A stretch of 39,048 nt of DNA, taken from NCBI GenBank assembly GCA_017395425.1, contig JAFPUM010000046.1:1-39048 (forward strand). Reading direction: 5' to 3'. Positions 16,160 to 24,516 of this stretch are shown in pieces. The notes beneath the pieces were generated by a model. That model made no database searches and was not told where the DNA came from. It saw only the letters and a list, made by a program, of their open reading frames with translations. The position numbers and the translations under genes were made by a program. The stretch is from Clostridia bacterium (GTDB lineage Bacteria; Bacillota; Clostridia; Oscillospirales; Acutalibacteraceae). The stretch's first letter is position 1, and every line of letters starts with the position of its first letter.

Positions 16160-16189
16160 GTATATTTTGGGAATCGGTGCGTCAGATTT

Positions 16190-17023
16190 TTACTGCACGG
16201 CTTTTTCGATGGCGTCCGCGGCGGCTTCCATATAGTCGCCCTCGAACAGTTCGATCAGACCGTTGTCGCAGTTGTTGGCGAGTACCGGGTCAATGGGCAG
16301 TTTGGTCAGCACATCCACGCCGAATTCCGACGCGACGGCTTCGATTTTGCTTTCGCCGAACACGCTGATTTTCCGTCCGCAGTCGGGACAGGTGACATAG
16401 CTCATGTTCTCCACCACGCCGAGAATCGGAATATCCATCAGCTTTGCCATATTGACGGCTTTGGCGACGATCATGGAAACCAGCTCCTGCGGCGAGGTGA
16501 CGATCACAATGCCGTCGAGCGGCAAAGACTGGAACACGGTCAGCGGTACGTCACCCGTGCCGGGCGGCATATCCACAAACATATAATCCACGTCTTTCCA
16601 GACCACATCGGTCCAGAACTGCTTGACCGTACCCGCGATGACCGGTCCGCGCCATACCACCGGATCGGTTTCGTTTTCCAGCAGCAGATTGACCGACATC
16701 ATCTGAATGCCGGTTTTGGTCATGACGGGCAGAATATAGTTTTCCATGCCCTTGGCTTTTTCCTTGACGCCGAACGCCTTGGGAATGGACGGACCCGTTA
16801 CGTCCGCGTCCAGAATGGCGGTCTGAAAGCCCCGGCGCCGGAACGTAACCGCCAGCAGCGACGTTACCAGCGATTTGCCCACGCCGCCTTTGCCGCTCAC
16901 CACGCCGATGACCTTTTTGACGCTGCTCAGATCGTTTAGTTTTTCGAGAAAATCCTCTTTGGTCATCTGACGGCTGTCGCAGTCCGCCGTGCAGGTGCTG
17001 CAATCGTGTGTACATTCACTCAT
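16190..17023 (-). CDS. mrp: Mrp/NBP35 (ApbC) family P-loop ATPase, Fe-S cluster carrier
   Basis: The 277-aa cytoplasmic protein binds and transfers [4Fe-4S] clusters. It has a Cys-rich N-terminus (CTHDCSTCTADC), the deviant Walker A GKGGVGKS (residues 44-51), DADVTGPSIP, the MPPGTGD motif and a C-terminal CPDCG for cluster binding. A longer frame runs from 17464 through the tandem repeat, but AAAGGAGG at 17033-17040 fixes ATG 17023, and its own promoter lies at 17057-17085. Clostridial Mrp proteins with the N-terminal Cys box are known. A Fur/PerR-like sequence overlaps its promoter. Confidence 0.9.
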   Translation of the reverse strand: MSECTHDCSTCTADCDSRQMTKEDFLEKLNDLSSVKKVIGVVSGKGGVGKSLVTSLLAVTFRRRGFQTAILDADVTGPSIPKAFGVKEKAKGMENYILPVMTKTGIQMMSVNLLLENETDPVVWRGPVIAGTVKQFWTDVVWKDVDYMFVDMPPGTGDVPLTVFQSLPLDGIVIVTSPQELVSMIVAKAVNMAKLMDIPILGVVENMSYVTCPDCGRKISVFGESKIEAVASEFGVDVLTKLPIDPVLANNCDNGLIELFEGDYMEAAADAIEKAVQ

Positions 17024-17042
17024 CGTGAGAGTGCCTCCTTTA

Positions 17043-17085
17043 GCATAATTGTTATCATTATAACCAATCCCGATGGAAATAGCAA
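17043..17085 (-). promoter_or_regulatory. mrp promoter with Fur/PerR-like operator
   Basis: On the minus strand, TTGCTA (17080-17085), a 17-base spacer and TATAAT (17057-17062) form a good promoter. TGATAACAATTATGC (17043-17057) matches a Fur 7-1-7 box at 11 of 14 informative bases and TTATAATGATAACAA (17049-17063) a PerR box about equally, overlapping and just downstream of the -10. Control by iron or peroxide is inferred. Confidence 0.5.
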
Positions 17086-17120
17086 TGGGAAATTTGTTTT
17101 TTTTCGGGGAATCTTTTTTG

Positions 17121-17305
17121 GGACTTTTTGATGGATCCTTTTCTGGGGTTGCCCTTTCCGGTTGCGTGTCCGGGCTGGTCTTGCTTTTGGAGGGTTCCTT
17201 TTCTGTATTCGCCCTTTCCGGTTGCGTGTCCGGGCTGGTCTTGCTTTTGGAGGGTTCCTTTTCTGTATTCGCCCTTTCCGGTTGCGTGTCCGGGCTGGTC
17301 TTGCT
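17121..17305. repeat. 60-bp tandem repeat (tail of interspersed element copy A)
   Basis: Two identical 60-base copies (17161-17220, 17221-17280), a 25-base partial copy (17281-17305) and a diverged first copy (about 17121-17160). Each contains, on the minus strand, CGGAAAGGGCGAATAC, the sequence that begins the tail of the other element copies at 20701 and 31141. Being 20 codons long, it leaves several frames open by chance of period, including one continuous with mrp. Confidence 0.85.
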
Positions 17306-17430
17306 CGCGCCGTGTACGGCGCTTGTGGGACGCTGTCCCACTCCCTGCAAGGGCGCTGCCCTTGACCTGCGAGGAGGGCTCGCCCCCCTCGACTCCCACG
17401 CTTCGCTAATTGGCGCTTCGCGCTTTGGTT
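17306..17430 (-). repeat. Modular hairpin element, copy A (reversed)
   Basis: In minus orientation the order is: head (GCGCCAATTAGCGAAGCG near 17416-17399), stem-loop V' (17371-17390), X (17348-17364), Z (17325-17341), W' (17307-17322), then the tandem-repeat tail. Head, Z and the joining bases match copy C; X matches copy B. It lies in the 520-base gap between mrp and the sulfhydrylase gene. I see no protein-coding signal in it. Confidence 0.8.
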
Positions 17431-17443
17431 TTTGAAATTTGGC

Positions 17444-17472
17444 TTGATTTTTATGCCGTATCATGCTATAAT
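17444..17472 (+). promoter_or_regulatory. Promoter of the O-acetylhomoserine sulfhydrylase gene
   Basis: TTGATT (17444-17449), 17-base spacer, TATAAT (17467-17472). The 5' leader is about 65 bases and too short for an S-box or T-box, so no riboswitch control is apparent. Confidence 0.75.
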
Positions 17473-17545
17473 CATGCGTGATTCATACGGCTTGATTTCC
17501 TATGGGGAATGTGAGCTTCAATATAACATAAGGAGTATGATTCAC

Positions 17546-18820
17546 ATGAGTGAATTCAAAATCGGCACCAAATGTGTGCAGTCGGGGTATTCCCCCAAGA
17601 ACGGCGAACCGCGGGTACTTCCCATCGCCCAGAGTACGACCTATAAGTACGATTCTTCCGTGCATATGGCGAAGCTGTTTGATCTCGAAGAGGACGGATT
17701 TTTCTATACCCGTCTCGCCAACCCCACCGTGGACGCGGTGGAAAAGAAAATTGCCGATCTCGAAGGCGGTGTGGCGGCGATTCTGACCAGTTCAGGACAG
17801 GCGGCGTCGATGTTTTCGGTTCTGAATATCTGCAAATCCGGCGATCACATGATCAGTTCCTCCGCGATTTACGGCGGCACCTACAACCTCTTCAACAAGA
17901 CCCTGCGCGATATGGGCGTGGATGTGGATTTTGTCGAACCCGACACACCCGCGGAGGAAATCGCCAAGCTGTTTAAGGACAACACGAAATGCGTCTTTAC
18001 CGAGATGCTTTCCAATCCGTCCCTGACCGTTCTTGATCTGGACAAATGGGTAGAAGCCGCGCATTCTCACGGTGTGCCGCTGATTGTGGACAACACTTTC
18101 CCGACTCCGTTCAACTGCCGTCCGTTTGAATTCGGCGCGGACATCGTGGTGCATTCCACCAGCAAGTATCTGGACGGTCACGCGACGGCACTCGGCGGCG
18201 TGGTGGTTGACAGCGGCAAGTTTGATTGGCGCAACGGCAAGTTCCCGATGTTCACCGAGCCGGACGAGACGTATCACGGCATTGTCTATGCCGACCACTT
18301 CGGCGCGGCGGCATACGCGGCAAAGATTCGCGCGCATATGATGCGCGACATGGGCGCGATGATGGCGCCCCAGAACGCCTTCCTGCTCAATCTCGGTCTG
18401 GAAACGCTCCACCTGAGAATGCCCCGTCACTGTGAGAACGCGCAGGCTGTCGCGGAATTCCTCGCCAAAGACGAGCGTGTGGCGTGGGTCAACTATCCCG
18501 GTCTGGAAGGCAATCAGTATTACGAACTGGCGAAGAAATATATGCCTCACGGCACCTGCGGCGTGGTATCCTTCGGCGTAAAGGGCGGTCGTGAAGCGGC
18601 GACGAAATTTATGGATTCGCTCAGGCTGGCGGCAATTGTCACCCATGTGGCGGACGCGAGAACCTGCGTGCTGCATCCGGCGAGTACGACCCACCGTCAG
18701 CTCAACGATAAGGAACTGGCGGAGTGCGGCGTCTCGCCTGACCTTATCCGCTTCTCCGTGGGCATTGAGGACAAGGACGATATTATTGCCGACATCGATC
18801 AGGCGCTTGCCCGGCTCTGA
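17546..18820 (+). CDS. metY: O-acetylhomoserine sulfhydrylase / cysteine-methionine metabolism PLP enzyme
   Basis: The 424-aa protein belongs to the Cys/Met-metabolism PLP family. PLP is bound by Lys207 in HSTSKYLDGH, with SSGQAA (82-87) and Asp182 in VDNTF also in place. The length and the end pattern HPASTTHRQL...SPDLIRFSVGIEDKDDI suit MetY (O-acetylhomoserine + sulfide to homocysteine), though methionine gamma-lyase cannot be excluded from sequence reading. AAGGAG at 17530-17535 favours ATG 17546 over ATG 17537. The enzyme is cytoplasmic. A lipoprotein gene follows after 56 bases. Confidence 0.85.
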   Translation: MSEFKIGTKCVQSGYSPKNGEPRVLPIAQSTTYKYDSSVHMAKLFDLEEDGFFYTRLANPTVDAVEKKIADLEGGVAAILTSSGQAASMFSVLNICKSGDHMISSSAIYGGTYNLFNKTLRDMGVDVDFVEPDTPAEEIAKLFKDNTKCVFTEMLSNPSLTVLDLDKWVEAAHSHGVPLIVDNTFPTPFNCRPFEFGADIVVHSTSKYLDGHATALGGVVVDSGKFDWRNGKFPMFTEPDETYHGIVYADHFGAAAYAAKIRAHMMRDMGAMMAPQNAFLLNLGLETLHLRMPRHCENAQAVAEFLAKDERVAWVNYPGLEGNQYYELAKKYMPHGTCGVVSFGVKGGREAATKFMDSLRLAAIVTHVADARTCVLHPASTTHRQLNDKELAECGVSPDLIRFSVGIEDKDDIIADIDQALARL

Positions 18821-18876
18821 TGTTTGGCAAAGGCGCTGATATAACCGTAGGAATTTGTGAAAGCGAAAGGCGGGAG

Positions 18877-19665
18877 ATGCGATTGGGAAAGCATTCGTCA
18901 TGGTGGGTCAGATGGTTGACAGTTGTGATGACTGTCGCGATGCTGGCAGGTTGTCAGGGAACGTCGGAGGATAACGGAAAACCGGTTTCGACGGGCGATG
19001 TGTCGGTCACATCTGGGGACGATACCGTCAGTGAGGAAGATTTTGCTGAATTTGTGGATCCCAATGCCATGAGCTTTTCACAGATCGGTGAAACGCTGAA
19101 CGAATTGGGCGTTCCGGTGGACGGGGAAACGCTGGCGAAAGCGGAAGCTTCATGGAATGAATTGGGGCAGGAGGAACTGGAAGCCTATAACAAGGTCGGT
19201 CGTGTGCTGGCTTTGATGGGAAAAGGCAGTTATGACAAAAAGACCAAAACCTTCACCCCTTCTTCCGACAAGGTGTTTGCCTTCGAGATGGAAAACGGCG
19301 CAAGCGACCGTTCGCTCAAGAATTTTTTGGAAGGTGTGAATGCCATCAGCGGCGGCGCGGTGAAGATCACCAACGTCAAGCTGTCGTCACTGAGCGACAA
19401 GGAAAAAAAGAGCGAAGTGTACCAGCGCACCGTTCAGTTCAAGCTCAACGGAAAAAAATGTTCCTATAAGGCTGAGTTCTTTTACAATTGGTTTGACGTC
19501 AGTCTGATTTCCTACATCAACGGCGTACTGGAACAGCAGGGTGACGCCAACCGCCTGTATTACATGGACGACAATTCCACCTGTGAGATGTTTTATTGCA
19601 GCAGCGATTGGGCGGAGGATTTCTTTGAGAAAACCGGCTGCGAACTGATGACCGAAATGCGGTAA
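18877..19665 (+). CDS. Lipoprotein of unknown function
   Basis: The 262-aa protein has a basic N-terminus, a hydrophobic core and lipobox LAGC with Cys26, followed by a Ser/Thr/Asp-rich linker to about residue 60. It should be anchored on the outer face of the membrane. The rest is a soluble acidic domain with two long helices (about 62-110) and a beta-rich part with paired Cys residues late in the chain. I do not recognise a family. ATG at 18877 follows AAAGGCGGGAG; the open frame reaches back to 18820 but the added part has no signal-peptide sense. It lies between a sulfhydrylase and a patatin gene, giving no clear functional hint. Confidence 0.7.
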   Translation: MRLGKHSSWWVRWLTVVMTVAMLAGCQGTSEDNGKPVSTGDVSVTSGDDTVSEEDFAEFVDPNAMSFSQIGETLNELGVPVDGETLAKAEASWNELGQEELEAYNKVGRVLALMGKGSYDKKTKTFTPSSDKVFAFEMENGASDRSLKNFLEGVNAISGGAVKITNVKLSSLSDKEKKSEVYQRTVQFKLNGKKCSYKAEFFYNWFDVSLISYINGVLEQQGDANRLYYMDDNSTCEMFYCSSDWAEDFFEKTGCELMTEMR

Positions 19666-19697
19666 AACGGTAAAAAAAGCAAGGAGATATGAGCCAA

Positions 19698-20540
19698 ATG
19701 AGTGTGGGACTGGTGCTGGAAGGCGGAGCGATGCGGGGATTGTACACCGCAGGCGTGCTGGACGTGATGATGGATCATGGCATTCATGCGGACGGTGTGA
19801 TCGGTACGTCCGCCGGGGTGCTGTTCGGGGTGAATTATGCTTCCGGGCAGCGCGGACGGGCGCTGCGCTACAATCTCAAATACGCGCCGACCGGCAGTTA
19901 TATGGGCATCCGCTCGCTGCTTTGTACCGGCAATATCATCAATAAACAGTTTGCCTATTACAAACTGCCCTCGGAACTGGACGCGTTTGACGAGCAAGCC
20001 TTTGAACGCTCCGGCGTGGATTTTTACGCGACTGTCACCAATGTAGAAACCGGCGAGGCGGAGTACATCAAAATTGACGATTGCTTTGCCCAGATCGAAG
20101 TCATGCGGGCGACGGCAGCCATGCCGTTTGTGTCCCGCATGGTGGAATATGAGGGTAAACAGTATCTTGACGGCGGCGTGGCGGACAGTATTCCGGTGGA
20201 CAAGTGCAAAGAAATGGGCTATGACAAAATTGTGGTGGTGCTGACCCGTCCGCTGGATTACCGCAAGAAAAAAGGCGATGAACGGCTTGCCCGACTGGTT
20301 TACGGAAACTATCCCAAGCTGGCGGAGCGCATTAATAACCGCTATGCCGATTATAACGCCTGCGTGGAGAAAATCATTGACATGGAACAGCGCGGCGGGA
20401 TTTTTGTCATCCGTCCGTCCCGGCTGGTGAAGGTCAAGCATATCGAGCGGGATACGAAAAAACTGCAAGCGATCTATGATCTGGGCGCGGAGGATTGCGC
20501 ACGGCAGATGGACGATTTGAAAAAATATCTGCACAATTAG
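19698..20540 (+). CDS. Patatin-like phospholipase (RssA/YjjU type)
   Basis: The 280-aa protein is a patatin-family serine lipid acyl hydrolase. It has the oxyanion loop GGAMRG (residues 9-14), nucleophile elbow GTSAG (36-40, Ser38) and the catalytic Asp in DGG (158-160). The start MSVGLVLEGG is typical of the family; ATG at 19689 is possible but only 2 bases from AAGGAG, while 19698 is 11 bases from it. The enzyme is likely cytoplasmic, as no signal peptide is visible; its substrate is unknown. The stop is followed directly by an interspersed element and then a terminator. Confidence 0.85.
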   Translation: MSVGLVLEGGAMRGLYTAGVLDVMMDHGIHADGVIGTSAGVLFGVNYASGQRGRALRYNLKYAPTGSYMGIRSLLCTGNIINKQFAYYKLPSELDAFDEQAFERSGVDFYATVTNVETGEAEYIKIDDCFAQIEVMRATAAMPFVSRMVEYEGKQYLDGGVADSIPVDKCKEMGYDKIVVVLTRPLDYRKKKGDERLARLVYGNYPKLAERINNRYADYNACVEKIIDMEQRGGIFVIRPSRLVKVKHIERDTKKLQAIYDLGAEDCARQMDDLKKYLHN

Positions 20541-20757
20541 CGGAGCGAATGCGGAGCGCGGGGTGCAGTAGCTGTCGCTAGCGACAGCTTTGGTAAGCTC
20601 CCTGCCGAGGTCAAGGGCGAGTAGCCCTTGCAGGGGGCCGGGGGCAGCGCCACCGGCAGGCAGCACAACGTGCTGCCGAGCGAGACGAGCCAATCTCCCA
20701 AACGGGGGTCAGGCGAATACTAACAAAGCCCCCATCCACATTTGCCTTGCCCAAAAT
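20541..20757 (+). repeat. Modular hairpin element, copy B
   Basis: Starting right after the patatin stop: GC-rich head with GGAGCG direct repeats, a perfect 20-base palindrome (20570-20589), stem-loop X (20612-20630), Y (20638-20656) and W (20659-20677), then a tail from 20701 (AACGGGGGTCAGGCGAATAC) to about 20757. Y, W and the tail match copy C; X matches copy A. Nothing else is seen in this gap. Confidence 0.85.
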
Positions 20758-20766
20758 AAACAAACA

Positions 20767-20809
20767 GGGAACCGACACACCGGAGCAGTGTATCGGTTCC
20801 CGTTTTTTT
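20767..20809. terminator. Terminator between the patatin gene and recX
   Basis: A 13-bp stem (20767-20779 with 20789-20801, one mismatch) followed by seven T (20803-20809). It serves the plus-strand patatin transcript, and with its mirrored A-run probably the recA-recX transcript too. Confidence 0.85.
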
Positions 20810-20810
20810 G

Positions 20811-21425
20811 TTATTCTTCCAATCTGTCGGTATATTCCCGCAGGGCATCCCGTATATCGCCGTAGCCAAAGCCGTATCGCGTCAGCGTGGCAATGGTGCG
20901 CTGAATGCCTTTGGGGTCGTTTAAATCCTTGTCAAACCGACCTTCCAACAGTTCCAGAATCATGGCAGGTTCGTCCAGCCCGTATTCATCCAGCGCTTGT
21001 TCCGCTGTGTCGCGGTCAATGCCTTTTTGGGAAAGCTCCTGTAAAATGCGCCGCCGTCCGTAATGCTTGTACCCCGCAAGGTGGCGAATGGCGGCTTCGG
21101 CGTACCGACGGTCATCTATCGCGCCGATTTCTTCGAGAAAATCCACTGCCGCGCGGACGGACGCTTCGTCAAAATCCTTCCGCAGCCGCGTGATGAGTTC
21201 CCTGCGCGGGTAGTCCTTGAATTCCAGCAGATAAAGCGCTTTGGCGCGGGCGCGCCGGAACTGGGACTGTGTGAGAAGGGCTTGCAGTTCTTCCACGGTG
21301 TAATCCCGTCCGGGTTGCAGTTTCATTTCGTCCGCCATATCGCTGTCGAGGGATACCACCGGCTCTCCCTCGCTGTACAGCACCACCAGATGACCCTTCT
21401 GCCGCCGTATCTCGTCAATGATCAT
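20811..21425 (-). CDS. recX: RecX, regulator of RecA
   Basis: A 204-aa helical RecX protein that binds RecA filaments and restrains recombinase activity. The helical triplet repeats are visible with FKDYPRRELITRLRKDF and YKHYGRRRILQELSQKGI, the latter typical of RecX, and the chain length is normal for Firmicutes. It starts 10 bases after recA on the minus strand and shares its transcript. Confidence 0.9.
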   Translation of the reverse strand: MIIDEIRRQKGHLVVLYSEGEPVVSLDSDMADEMKLQPGRDYTVEELQALLTQSQFRRARAKALYLLEFKDYPRRELITRLRKDFDEASVRAAVDFLEEIGAIDDRRYAEAAIRHLAGYKHYGRRRILQELSQKGIDRDTAEQALDEYGLDEPAMILELLEGRFDKDLNDPKGIQRTIATLTRYGFGYGDIRDALREYTDRLEE

Positions 21426-21435
21426 ACCGATTCAC

Positions 21436-22596
21436 TCAGTCCACGGAAATGTCGATGTTTTTCCTAGGACGGTCGGGCTGGACGGTATCGAGGAATTCGT
21501 CGGGAATCGGGATGTCGTCGATGGCAATTTCCGTGCCGGCATTCGGAGCGGTATCAGCGCTGTCCTCTTTCTTTTTGGCAGTGGCGCGGGCGGGCTTTTT
21601 GGCGTTGAGCAGCTTGTCCGCGTTGGCGCGTACCTGATCCTCGATTTCCTGTGCCACGTCGGGATGTTCGACGAAGAAATTTTTGGCGTTGTCGCGTCCC
21701 TGTCCCAGGCGGGTTTCCCCATAGGAGAACCACGCGCCGCCTTTCTTGACGATGCCCAGTTCCACCGCCAGATCGAGCAGTTCGCCGTTGTGACTGATGC
21801 CTTCGCCGTACATGATGTCAAATTCCGTCGAGCGGAAGGGCGGGGCAATCTTATTCTTGACCACCTTTGCCTTGGTGCGGGCGCCGATGACGTCCGAGCC
21901 GGATTTCAGCACTTCGCCTTTGCGGATTTCAATGCGCACGGAGCTGTAAAATTTGAGTGCGCGGCCGCCCGGCGTGACTTCGGGGTTGCCATAGACCACA
22001 CCCACTTTTTCGCGGAGCTGATTGATAAAGATGGCGATGCAGTTGGATTTGCCGATGGCGCTCGTGAGCTTGCGCAGCGCCTGGCTCATCAGACGCGCCT
22101 GCAATCCCACAAAGGTGCTGCCCATGTCGCCTTCGACTTCGGCGCGGGGAACCAGTGCCGCCACCGAGTCCACCACGATGACATCAATCGCGCCGGAGCG
22201 TACCAGTTCTTCGGTGATGGCGAGCGCCTGTTCGCCGTTGTCCGGCTGGGAGACCAGCAGCTCGTCAATGTTGACGCCCAGTGCCGCCGCGTAAACCGGG
22301 TCGAGCGCGTGTTCCACATCGATGAATGCCGCGTCGCCGCCTTTTTTCTGTGCTTCGGCGATGCAGTGCAGGGCGAGGGTGGTTTTACCGGAGGATTCCG
22401 GTCCGTAGATTTCGATGATTCTGCCGCGCGGCAGACCGCCGATGCCGAGCGCGAGATCCAGACCCAGCGAACCGGTGGAAATCGCTTCCACATTGAGCGC
22501 GGAATTCTGCCCCAGCTTCATGACGGCGCCCTTGCCGAACTGTTTTTCAATATTGGCCATTGCTGTTTCGAGTGCTTTTTTCTTATCCACTGCCAT
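21436..22596 (-). CDS. recA: RecA recombinase
   Basis: The 386-aa RecA has the Walker A GPESSGKT (residues 65-72), [10 protein letters not shown] (Walker B), the L1/L2 DNA-binding loops and a long acidic, Lys/Asp-rich C-terminal tail (from about residue 330). It polymerises on single-stranded DNA for strand exchange and, with LexA, SOS induction. It ends with IDISVD. The ATG at 22596 follows GAGAAGGAATG. It is the first gene of a recA-recX operon with a promoter at 22632-22660. Confidence 0.96.
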   Translation of the reverse strand: MAVDKKKALETAMANIEKQFGKGAVMKLGQNSALNVEAISTGSLGLDLALGIGGLPRGRIIEIYGPESSGKTTLALHCIAEAQKKGGDAAFIDVEHALDPVYAAALGVNIDELLVSQPDNGEQALAITEELVRSGAIDVIVVDSVAALVPRAEVEGDMGSTFVGLQARLMSQALRKLTSAIGKSNCIAIFINQLREKVGVVYGNPEVTPGGRALKFYSSVRIEIRKGEVLKSGSDVIGARTKAKVVKNKIAPPFRSTEFDIMYGEGISHNGELLDLAVELGIVKKGGAWFSYGETRLGQGRDNAKNFFVEHPDVAQEIEDQVRANADKLLNAKKPARATAKKKEDSADTAPNAGTEIAIDDIPIPDEFLDTVQPDRPRKNIDISVD

Positions 22597-22613
22597 ATAT
22601 CATCATTCCTTCT

Positions 22614-22660
22614 CGTTTGATTTCTGAAACGATTATACCCTATTTCGGCCGGAATAGCAA
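22614..22660 (-). promoter_or_regulatory. recA promoter with palindrome at the start site
   Basis: On the minus strand TTGCTA (22655-22660), 17 bases, TATAAT (22632-22637). An interrupted palindrome CGTTT-N8-AAACG (22614-22631) covers the likely transcription start. It does not fit the Gram-positive LexA box (CGAAC-N4-GTTCG), so it may be a diverged or different operator. Operator function is inferred. Confidence 0.55.
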
Positions 22661-22669
22661 GTGGAATTT

Positions 22670-23560
22670 TTATGTGGAAGCGGTCAGAGTACCAAAAATG
22701 CACCTGTCAACTCCGGAAACGTCCTTTATTACGCGAATGTGACCAATCGAATATTTCATCATGACGTTCTCGGTTTCCTGACGGATATCATAACCGATCT
22801 CGAACGCGACCAGTCCGCCGGGCTTGAGCAGTGCCGTCCACCGGCTGCATATCGAGCGGTAAAAATCCAGTCCGTCACTGCCGCCGTCGAGCGCCATACG
22901 GGGTTCGCAGTGAACCTCCCATTGCAGCGCGTCGATATCGCGGGACGGAATATAGGGCGGATTGGAAACAATGGCATCGAAGGCAGCGGTCTGATGGGCA
23001 AGGACGGGAATCTGATCGGGCGATAGCAGTACATTTCCCGTGACGCTGTGTACCCGTCCTTGCCCGAATGCCGCGAGATTTTGTTCGAGGTAGGGCAGTG
23101 CCTTGTCCGACAGCTCCACGCAGGTCACATCCGCATGGGGCAGCCGTCGGGCGAGCGCCAGTCCGACCGCGCCGGTGCCGGCGCACAGGTCGAGAATGCG
23201 GGGGCGGGATATCCCTCGCAGCACTGACTGAGCGGCTTCTACGAGCGCTAAGGTATCCTCACGCGGAATGAGTACACCGTCTCCCACGCACAGCGCCATG
23301 CCGTCGAATTCCCAATGCCCCAGAATATATTGCAGCGGTTCCCGCAGACGGCGCCGGATGAGATTTTCATACAGCGCCAACTGTTCCGCGCCGGGCGTTT
23401 CCGTTCCCCGCAGCGTCAGTTCGCGGCGGTCGTGAACCCCGAACGCGGGTTCCAGAAGGCATAAGGCGTCAAAGGCAGGACTTTCCAGCCCTGCCTTTGA
23501 AAGAATGGTTTTGCCCTGTATATAAGCCTGTTGAATGGTTGGAACGTTTAAAATGGTCAT
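22670..23560 (-). CDS. prmC: Release factor glutamine methyltransferase
   Basis: PrmC methylates the glutamine of the GGQ motif in release factors. The 296-aa protein shows an N-terminal helical domain, the SAM motif LDLCAGTGAVG (about residues 123-133) and NPPY (200-203), the glutamine-methylating signature. The frame is open further to 23620 but ATG 23560 has GGAGGGGCAG upstream and overlaps the stop of the preceding gene by one base. It is the last gene of the operon coming from 29670. prfA, often adjacent, is not here. Confidence 0.92.
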   Translation of the reverse strand: MTILNVPTIQQAYIQGKTILSKAGLESPAFDALCLLEPAFGVHDRRELTLRGTETPGAEQLALYENLIRRRLREPLQYILGHWEFDGMALCVGDGVLIPREDTLALVEAAQSVLRGISRPRILDLCAGTGAVGLALARRLPHADVTCVELSDKALPYLEQNLAAFGQGRVHSVTGNVLLSPDQIPVLAHQTAAFDAIVSNPPYIPSRDIDALQWEVHCEPRMALDGGSDGLDFYRSICSRWTALLKPGGLVAFEIGYDIRQETENVMMKYSIGHIRVIKDVSGVDRCIFGTLTAST

Positions 23561-24516
23561 CAGACAATCTGCCCCTCCGTGTTTTCGGGAATGACGGCTT
23601 TCATGGCGGCGATGGCGCATTCAATCTGATCGTCGGACGGCTCAAAGGTGGTAATGCGCTGCATCCAGAGTCCCGGCGCGGAGAGAATGCGGGTGAGAAG
23701 ATTATCGTGCTTGCCGCAGAAGCGGATGAGCTCATAGCCCACGCCCATGACGATGGGCAGGCAGCAGAGCCGGACGAGTGTGCGCAGCCACACGGTGTCA
23801 ATCCGGATGCAGAAGCCGATGACAATGCCCAGAATCAGCATGATGATGATGAAGCTGGTGCCGCAGCGGGGGTGGAAGCGCTTGAATTGGCGGACGTTTT
23901 CCACCGTGAGTTCCTGCTTGGCTTCGTAGCAGAAGATGGTCTTGTGCTCCGCGCCGTGATATTCAAAGACCCGGTGCATATCCTTCATGCGTGTGCAGAG
24001 AAAGATGTACAGGATGAACATCACGATTTTAAATACGCCCTCAAAGACGGAACGCAGCAGATTGTTGTCCTGTAAGAACGGTATCACCTTTGCCAGACCC
24101 GCGTACAGTCCCGACGGTATCACAAAAAAGAGCAGAACAGCGATTGCGACGCCCAGTACCATCGCGACTGTCATCAGCGCGTTGAACAGGTGTTCGCCGA
24201 AAAGATCGTTGAGCTTTTTTTCAAAAGGGGAAAGTTCTTCCTCTTCCGCTTCTCCCGCCAGTTCCGCCGAGCGCATGAGGGTTTTGGAACCCATCCGCAT
24301 GGAATCCACAAAGGCATACACGCCGCGCAGCAGCGGTAATTTGAAGATCGCGGGACGGTCGGCGGGATTGACGGCTTCCACGTCCTCCACCACAATCTGT
24401 TTATCGGGCGTGCGCACCGCCATAGCTGTCTTTTGCGGACCGCGCATCATCACGCCCTCAATCAATGCCTGACCGCCGATGGAGGTATATTTGCACTTGG
24501 TTTCACACTTGCTCAT
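23560..24516 (-). CDS. yqhQ: YqhQ family (DUF1385) membrane protein
   Basis: The 318-aa protein matches DUF1385: N-terminal SIGGQALIEGVMMRGP (about residues 12-27), LPLLRGVYAFVDS, two to four membrane segments (around 115-135, 155-178 and 218-260) and the signature EYHGAEHKTIFCYE (about 185-198). Its molecular function is unknown. Conserved placement next to prmC is known in many Firmicutes. It overlaps the sensor kinase gene by 14 bases and prmC by one base, so the three are translationally coupled. Confidence 0.88.
   Translation of the reverse strand: MSKCETKCKYTSIGGQALIEGVMMRGPQKTAMAVRTPDKQIVVEDVEAVNPADRPAIFKLPLLRGVYAFVDSMRMGSKTLMRSAELAGEAEEEELSPFEKKLNDLFGEHLFNALMTVAMVLGVAIAVLLFFVIPSGLYAGLAKVIPFLQDNNLLRSVFEGVFKIVMFILYIFLCTRMKDMHRVFEYHGAEHKTIFCYEAKQELTVENVRQFKRFHPRCGTSFIIIMLILGIVIGFCIRIDTVWLRTLVRLCCLPIVMGVGYELIRFCGKHDNLLTRILSAPGLWMQRITTFEPSDDQIECAIAAMKAVIPENTEGQIV

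Noticed and set aside
17121-17305. CRISPR array
   Set aside because: The 60-base units are contiguous with no variable spacers, and no cas genes are present.
17073-17435. Plus-strand repeat protein reading through the tandem repeats
   Set aside because: Several frames are open because the period is a multiple of three; no ribosome site, and the sequence is part of an interspersed element.
17043-17464. N-terminally extended Mrp of 424 aa including Thr/Pro/Glu/Lys repeats
   Set aside because: A perfect ribosome site and promoter sit directly before the start at 17023; the extension is the element's tandem repeat and hairpin modules translated by chance.
20590-20740. Small Gly/Ala/Pro/Arg-rich proteins in the gaps after the patatin and galK genes
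   Set aside because: They are translations of the hairpin element and lack ribosome sites and conserved starts.
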